8,391 nt of DNA from Anaerolineae bacterium (GTDB lineage: Bacteria > Chloroflexota > Anaerolineae > JAFGEY01): NCBI GenBank assembly GCA_016929205.1, contig JAFGJF010000206.1, forward strand, positions 1 through 8,391. Direction: 5' to 3'. Below are positions 5,167-8,391 of the stretch, piece after piece. Under the pieces are notes generated by a model. It saw nothing but the letters and a program-made list of their open reading frames with translations, did no database searches and was not told where the DNA came from. The number at the start of each line of letters is the position of its first letter. Position 1 is the stretch's first letter. The position numbers were made by a program, and so were the translations under genes.

Positions 5167-6858
5167 TTATCTCCTTTTGGACAAAACAATATTTTTCTGC
5201 TTTTGTTTTCTTTTGTTTTCTTTTTCAACGAACAGACTTTCCCCGGTAAAGGGATCGATTTCCGTATAATACATCACGCTGGAATAGGTAGCAGGCGTAG
5301 GCGTAAAAATTTGAACTTGTTCTGGATTGACTTGTAGCTCTCGGCTAATAAACGCCCGCATTCGCTTCATATCCTTTTCCGAACAGCCGGGATGGGCCGC
5401 GATCAGGTAATAAGTCAGAAACTGGTCTTTCCCAGCCTCTGCGTTCAATCTGTCAAATTGCTGCTTGAACTCAATCAGTGACTCATTGCCCGGTTTGCCC
5501 ATCTTGTTCAAGACGCGATCCTGGGTATGTTCCGGGGCCACCTTGAGCTGTCCCGACACGTGATGGTGCACCACCTCTCTCAAATATCTACCGCCGTCCT
5601 TCGCGTCATCCAGGATCAGATCGTAACGGATGCCCGAGCCGATGAATACCTTTTTCACGCCCTCGATCTGGCGCAGGGTGCGCAGCAACTGCAACTGTTT
5701 GCTGTGATCGACGTTGAGCGATCCGCACACCTCTGGATACAGGCACCGTTTGTGCGCGCAGCTTCCTTGTTCCAGCTTTTTGTCGCACTCAAAACCATAC
5801 ATATTCGCCGTTGGGCCACCCACGTCCTGGATATAACCTTTGAAATCGGACCGCCCAGCCAGACTTTGTGCTTCAGCAACAATTGATGCCTGGCTGCGCC
5901 ACCGCACCGTCCGTCCCTGGTGCACGGCAATCGAGCAGAAATTGCATTCACCGTAGCAGCCCCGGTGCGTAGCGATCGAAAAACGTGTTGTCTCTAGCGC
6001 CTTGACCTGGCCCTGTGACTCGTAGAAAGGATGCTGTGAACGTTCAAAATCGATCGCGTACACACCATCCAGCTCTTTTTGAGTCAGATACGGTGCGGGT
6101 GGGTTCTGAATCAAATAACGCGTATCCTGGCGTTGGCACAACCCTTCCGCAGTAAGCGGGTCATTGTTCGCATAAAACGTGTGAAACATCTCGACAAACG
6201 CGAGCTTGTCTTGTGCCACATCTTGAAAAGAAGGCAATTCGACATAGCCCGCTTTGGCTGCCGGCGCGATATAACACAGCCCGCGTATGCCTTGCACATA
6301 ACTGCCCTCCGCCAGTGCATTTGCCAGTTCGACAACAGATCGTTCAGCCATACCGTACAACAGGAAATCTGCCTTGGCATCGAACAGGATCGCACGACGG
6401 ATTTTGTCCGCCCAGAAATCGTAATGGGCAATGCGCCTCAAGCTGGCCTCAACGCCACCGAGCACGATCGGTTTCGTCTCCTTGAAATAACGCCGGATCA
6501 GATTGCTGTACGCGATCACGGCTCGATCGGGACGACGATCGTTCGTTCCACCCGGCGTCATGTCATCCGTCTTTTTACGTTTTTTGGTCGCCGTATAATT
6601 GGCCACCATCGAGTCAACACAACCGCCGCTGACACCCCAAAACAAGGCCGGCTCTCCCAGCCGCACGATATCCTGCTTGGAATGAACGTCGGGCTGGGCA
6701 ATGATTCCCACCCGATATCCGGACTGGACCAACAGCTTGCCGATGACGGAGACGCCAACGAACGGGCTATCCACATAACTATCGCCGGTGACGAGGATGA
6801 CGTCCAGCCGTTCCCAGCCCAACACGTCCAGTTCCTCTTTTATCGTCGGTAAAAACAT
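5167..6858 (-). CDS. ygiQ: YgiQ family (UPF0313) radical SAM protein
   Basis: The 563-residue product is a radical S-adenosylmethionine protein of the YgiQ family, whose reaction is unknown. The N-terminus carries the family signature F-L-P-T-I-K-E-E-L, then V-T-G-D-S-Y-V-D and I-I-A-Q-P-D, in a Rossmann-like domain (about 1-190) that includes G-G-V-E-A-S-L-R-R. The iron-sulfur cluster motif is C301-x3-C305-x2-C308, within R-G-C-Y-G-E-C-N-F-C. The end carries the expected M-Y-Y-T-x-x-D-P-F-T-G block but stops soon after, lacking the long C-terminal region of the E. coli protein (about 739 residues). The tail is Lys/Gln-rich and is encoded by an A-rich direct repeat. ATG 6858 lies two bases after the HAD stop; a TTG two codons earlier (6864) has better-spaced GGAG and would overlap that stop by four bases. 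It is the third gene of a minus-strand operon. Confidence 0.93.
   Translation of the reverse strand: MFLPTIKEELDVLGWERLDVILVTGDSYVDSPFVGVSVIGKLLVQSGYRVGIIAQPDVHSKQDIVRLGEPALFWGVSGGCVDSMVANYTATKKRKKTDDMTPGGTNDRRPDRAVIAYSNLIRRYFKETKPIVLGGVEASLRRIAHYDFWADKIRRAILFDAKADFLLYGMAERSVVELANALAEGSYVQGIRGLCYIAPAAKAGYVELPSFQDVAQDKLAFVEMFHTFYANNDPLTAEGLCQRQDTRYLIQNPPAPYLTQKELDGVYAIDFERSQHPFYESQGQVKALETTRFSIATHRGCYGECNFCSIAVHQGRTVRWRSQASIVAEAQSLAGRSDFKGYIQDVGGPTANMYGFECDKKLEQGSCAHKRCLYPEVCGSLNVDHSKQLQLLRTLRQIEGVKKVFIGSGIRYDLILDDAKDGGRYLREVVHHHVSGQLKVAPEHTQDRVLNKMGKPGNESLIEFKQQFDRLNAEAGKDQFLTYYLIAAHPGCSEKDMKRMRAFISRELQVNPEQVQIFTPTPATYSSVMYYTEIDPFTGESLFVEKENKRKQKQKNIVLSKRR
5201..5220 (-). repeat. Tandem A-rich 10-bp repeat in the YgiQ tail
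   Basis: The minus strand carries two perfect tandem copies of GAAAACAAAA (5220-5211 and 5210-5201), flanked by further A runs. They encode the Lys/Arg/Gln-rich end of YgiQ. A count change of one copy would shift the YgiQ frame; such tracts are prone to slippage and also keep the mRNA unstructured ahead of the next gene's ribosome-binding site. Confidence 0.7.
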
Positions 6859-6860
6859 GC

Positions 6861-7556
6861 TCAAACACGCTCCAGAACGTCCAGCAACCCGGTCAGATCC
6901 GCCGCAACGTAATCGGGTTCAAGCTCTCCACCCGGGACCGGACGCCCCTTGCGATTTATCCACAGCACCGGAATACCCATCGCCTTTGCGCCCCGCACGT
7001 CGCTGCCCAGCGAATCGCCAACGTGAATGACTTGATCGGGTGGCACGCCAAGCAGGGCCAAAGCGCGTTCAAACATCTCCGGCCTCGGCTTGTAGGCGCG
7101 ACAGCCTTCGCTGGTGACGACACGATCGAAATGCAGGCCATTGTGCCGCAGCGCCGATTGTAGCTCGGCATAGTCGATATTGGACACCAGACACAGCGGC
7201 ACATCGCACTGATCGAGGACACGCTTGCTCTCGGGGAAAATAGTCGGGCCGGCCCAATACCGGTACAAAACCTGGCTCAAAGCCTCGCCATCCAGATTGA
7301 TACCAAAATGATCGAGCACCTGCGCCAAAGACAACTGCTCAATCCGCTTTTGCGATTGAAACGCCGGGCCAAAACTGTCGGCGCACAACTGGGCGAACGC
7401 ACGCCCCCAATACCGCCCTACCTCCGAAACCGTGGTCGTGCGCCTGGCTGCTTGCGCGATTTTGGCGCAGATCTCGGCAATCGGAACATCATCCTCTTGG
7501 ACAATCGTACCGTAAAAATCCAACAAAACGGCACGCGGCCTGGCAATCTGTGGCAT
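6861..7556 (-). CDS. HAD-superfamily hydrolase with a haloacid-dehalogenase-type DxYGT motif
   Basis: This 231-residue cytoplasmic protein has all four haloacid dehalogenase superfamily motifs: I, D13-F-Y-G-T (nucleophile D13); II, V124-S125-N; III, K156 in Y-K-P-R-P-E-M-F; IV, G180-D181-S with D186. The cap between motifs I and II (about 18-110) is helical, the C1 type. Motif I has Tyr where phosphatases usually carry the second, acid/base Asp (DxD). Tyr there is typical of L-2-haloacid dehalogenases, although many HAD proteins of unknown substrate share it. The setting after a 5'-nucleotidase suggests a phosphorylated nucleotide-derived or sugar substrate, but this is inference. ATG 7556 begins two bases after the nucleotidase stop and directly precedes motif I at normal distance; a longer frame back to a TTG at 7649 would run deep into the nucleotidase gene and is rejected. 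Confidence 0.86.
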   Translation of the reverse strand: MPQIARPRAVLLDFYGTIVQEDDVPIAEICAKIAQAARRTTTVSEVGRYWGRAFAQLCADSFGPAFQSQKRIEQLSLAQVLDHFGINLDGEALSQVLYRYWAGPTIFPESKRVLDQCDVPLCLVSNIDYAELQSALRHNGLHFDRVVTSEGCRAYKPRPEMFERALALLGVPPDQVIHVGDSLGSDVRGAKAMGIPVLWINRKGRPVPGGELEPDYVAADLTGLLDVLERV

Positions 7557-7558
7557 CT

Positions 7559-8391
7559 CTATCTCGGCTCTGTATCCAGCAAGCCGTCCAACGGGCGTTC
7601 GGCAGTCGTTTCGAGTGACAGAATCCAGTCGATCACCGGCTGCCGCCAATCGATAGCCGTATTATAGGCATCAGGATCGTATTCCCCAAACTTGAAGCCG
7701 TCGCCGCCGGCATACATAAAGTCATTGACCAGGGCACGATAACTTGCACTTGGATCGATAGGTGTGCCATCAGACAATGCATAGCCACCCGCCGTCGTCA
7801 TCCCACCGACCACGGGATTGCAGCACCTGACGCTCTCGATCAACTGCGCCCCGGTCAGTTCGACGTCAATCAGCACGTTATTAAAGGGCAGCACACCGAC
7901 AATATCCCCGACCGTGATCTCGCCGGACGGGATCGCCTGCCGGAACCCGCCCCGGTTGCTCAGCGCGACGTCAGCCGAAGGGTAGGCAAACAACCAGGCA
8001 TCGGTGACCATGTTGTACATTGCATCGGAACGCTGCCCGATCTCGTGCGTACAATAGCCGATTGTGTCAGACAGCACCTCATCAGCCCGGGTTCGCCACT
8101 TGGCCACGACGGCTGCGACATCGGCATCGGGAGAGCCGCCTACGTTATCGTGCAAGCTGGGTTCAATGCTGACCACGGCACTCGTTGCCGCGTCCAGGAC
8201 CACCTCGACCCTGGCATACGCACTCAAAAACGCCCCGCTCTCAATCAGGGCGACGCCATCCACAACCTTGCTAACCCGCTGGTGGCAGTGCCCGCCGCCG
8301 ATCACAGCTACACCTAACTCGGCCGCCGTGGAAGCCAGACTGGTCATCTCGTCTTCACAGATGTGCCCGATCACAACCAGCAATTCCGCAC
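7559..8391 (-). CDS. 5'-nucleotidase / metallophosphoesterase (UshA-CD73 type), C-terminal part, cut by the right edge
   Basis: The visible 277 residues are the C-terminal part of a bifunctional 5'-nucleotidase/2',3'-cyclic phosphodiesterase, which removes phosphate from nucleotides, usually outside the cytoplasmic membrane. The frame stays open to base 8391. It begins near the end of the calcineurin-like metal domain with V-I-G-H and G-G-G-H-C-H, metal-binding motifs of the family. The substrate-binding domain follows, with S-N-R-G-G-F-R (usual form NGGGIR), I-T-V-G-D-I, L-P-F-N-N, L-T-G-A-Q-L, and the nucleobase-stacking A-G-G-D-G-F near the end. The stop (TAG at 7561-7559) is two bases before the HAD start. 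A TTG at 8383 is internal, since the frame continues upstream with typical residues. The signal peptide and first metal motifs would lie beyond the window. It is the first visible gene of the minus-strand operon. Confidence 0.9.
   Translation of the reverse strand, partial: AELLVVIGHICEDEMTSLASTAAELGVAVIGGGHCHQRVSKVVDGVALIESGAFLSAYARVEVVLDAATSAVVSIEPSLHDNVGGSPDADVAAVVAKWRTRADEVLSDTIGYCTHEIGQRSDAMYNMVTDAWLFAYPSADVALSNRGGFRQAIPSGEITVGDIVGVLPFNNVLIDVELTGAQLIESVRCCNPVVGGMTTAGGYALSDGTPIDPSASYRALVNDFMYAGGDGFKFGEYDPDAYNTAIDWRQPVIDWILSLETTAERPLDGLLDTEPR

Noticed and set aside
5166..5228. Upstream TTG start for the TIM-barrel-like gene adding 21 Lys-rich residues
   Set aside because: The strong AAAGGAGA sits directly before ATG 5165, and the extra residues arise from the A-rich end of ygiQ rather than from a family-like N-terminus.
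6079..6852. Plus-strand open frame (257 codons) antisense to ygiQ
   Set aside because: It mirrors the codons of a well-recognised YgiQ gene and has no independent start signal or motif.
7557..7649. Upstream TTG start for the HAD gene adding 31 residues
   Set aside because: It would overlap the nucleotidase gene by about 90 bases; ATG 7556 gives the usual distance to motif I and a normal two-base operon gap.
1..8391. CRISPR array, tRNA, rRNA or prophage/defence island
   Set aside because: No regularly spaced repeats, cloverleaf-like sequences, rRNA segments, or phage, nuclease or toxin-antitoxin proteins were seen on either strand.

Overview
The window is about 8.4 kb of ordinary-looking bacterial chromosome with moderate to slightly high GC. 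It holds eight substantial protein genes, plus six codons of a ninth gene at the left edge. The mix of genes (PAC2-family protein, YgiQ radical SAM protein, GlgC-like protein, class II aldolase, PHP phosphoesterase, secreted-type 5'-nucleotidase) and the tightly packed minus-strand operon would fit a Chloroflexota/Anaerolineae-like bacterium. That placement is an inference from general impression, not from a marker gene. I see no rRNA, tRNA, CRISPR array, insertion sequence or prophage gene.

Left part, plus strand (about 1-1630). A short leader with two possible hairpins separates a divergent minus-strand gene (start codon at 18) from a two-gene unit. The first gene is a 72-residue stand-alone ANTAR-like RNA-binding protein. 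The second, 14 bases downstream, is a 431-residue GlgC-type ADP-glucose pyrophosphorylase homologue. The GlgC homologue keeps the fold signatures and the C-terminal beta-helix. It has lost the glycine-rich nucleotide loop, the sugar-phosphate lysine and the WRDVGT motif, so it reads as a non-catalytic (GlgD-like) paralogue or sensor. Pairing it with a putative RNA-binding antiterminator is the most unusual thing in the window.

Middle, plus strand (about 1640-3213). A large inverted repeat follows the GlgC-like gene. Next comes a near-consensus sigma-70 promoter (TTGACC, 17 bases, TATAAT) driving a two-gene unit: a FucA-type class II sugar-phosphate aldolase and a PHP-domain phosphoesterase, five bases apart. 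This looks like small-molecule phosphate or sugar-phosphate salvage.

Right part, minus strand (8391 down to 3240). A 5'-nucleotidase (open at the right edge), a HAD hydrolase, a YgiQ radical SAM protein and an unrecognised TIM-barrel-like protein lie head to tail with gaps of only 1-2 bases, so they are almost certainly one operon. A 10-bp palindrome then a candidate promoter separate them from a PAC2-family protein, which converges with the PHP gene. The 5'-nucleotidase and HAD protein suggest nucleotide dephosphorylation and salvage; the roles of YgiQ and its coupled partner are unknown. No stretch longer than 300 bases lacks a gene; the two largest gaps (1630-1774 and 4167-4358) contain the hairpins and promoters listed.
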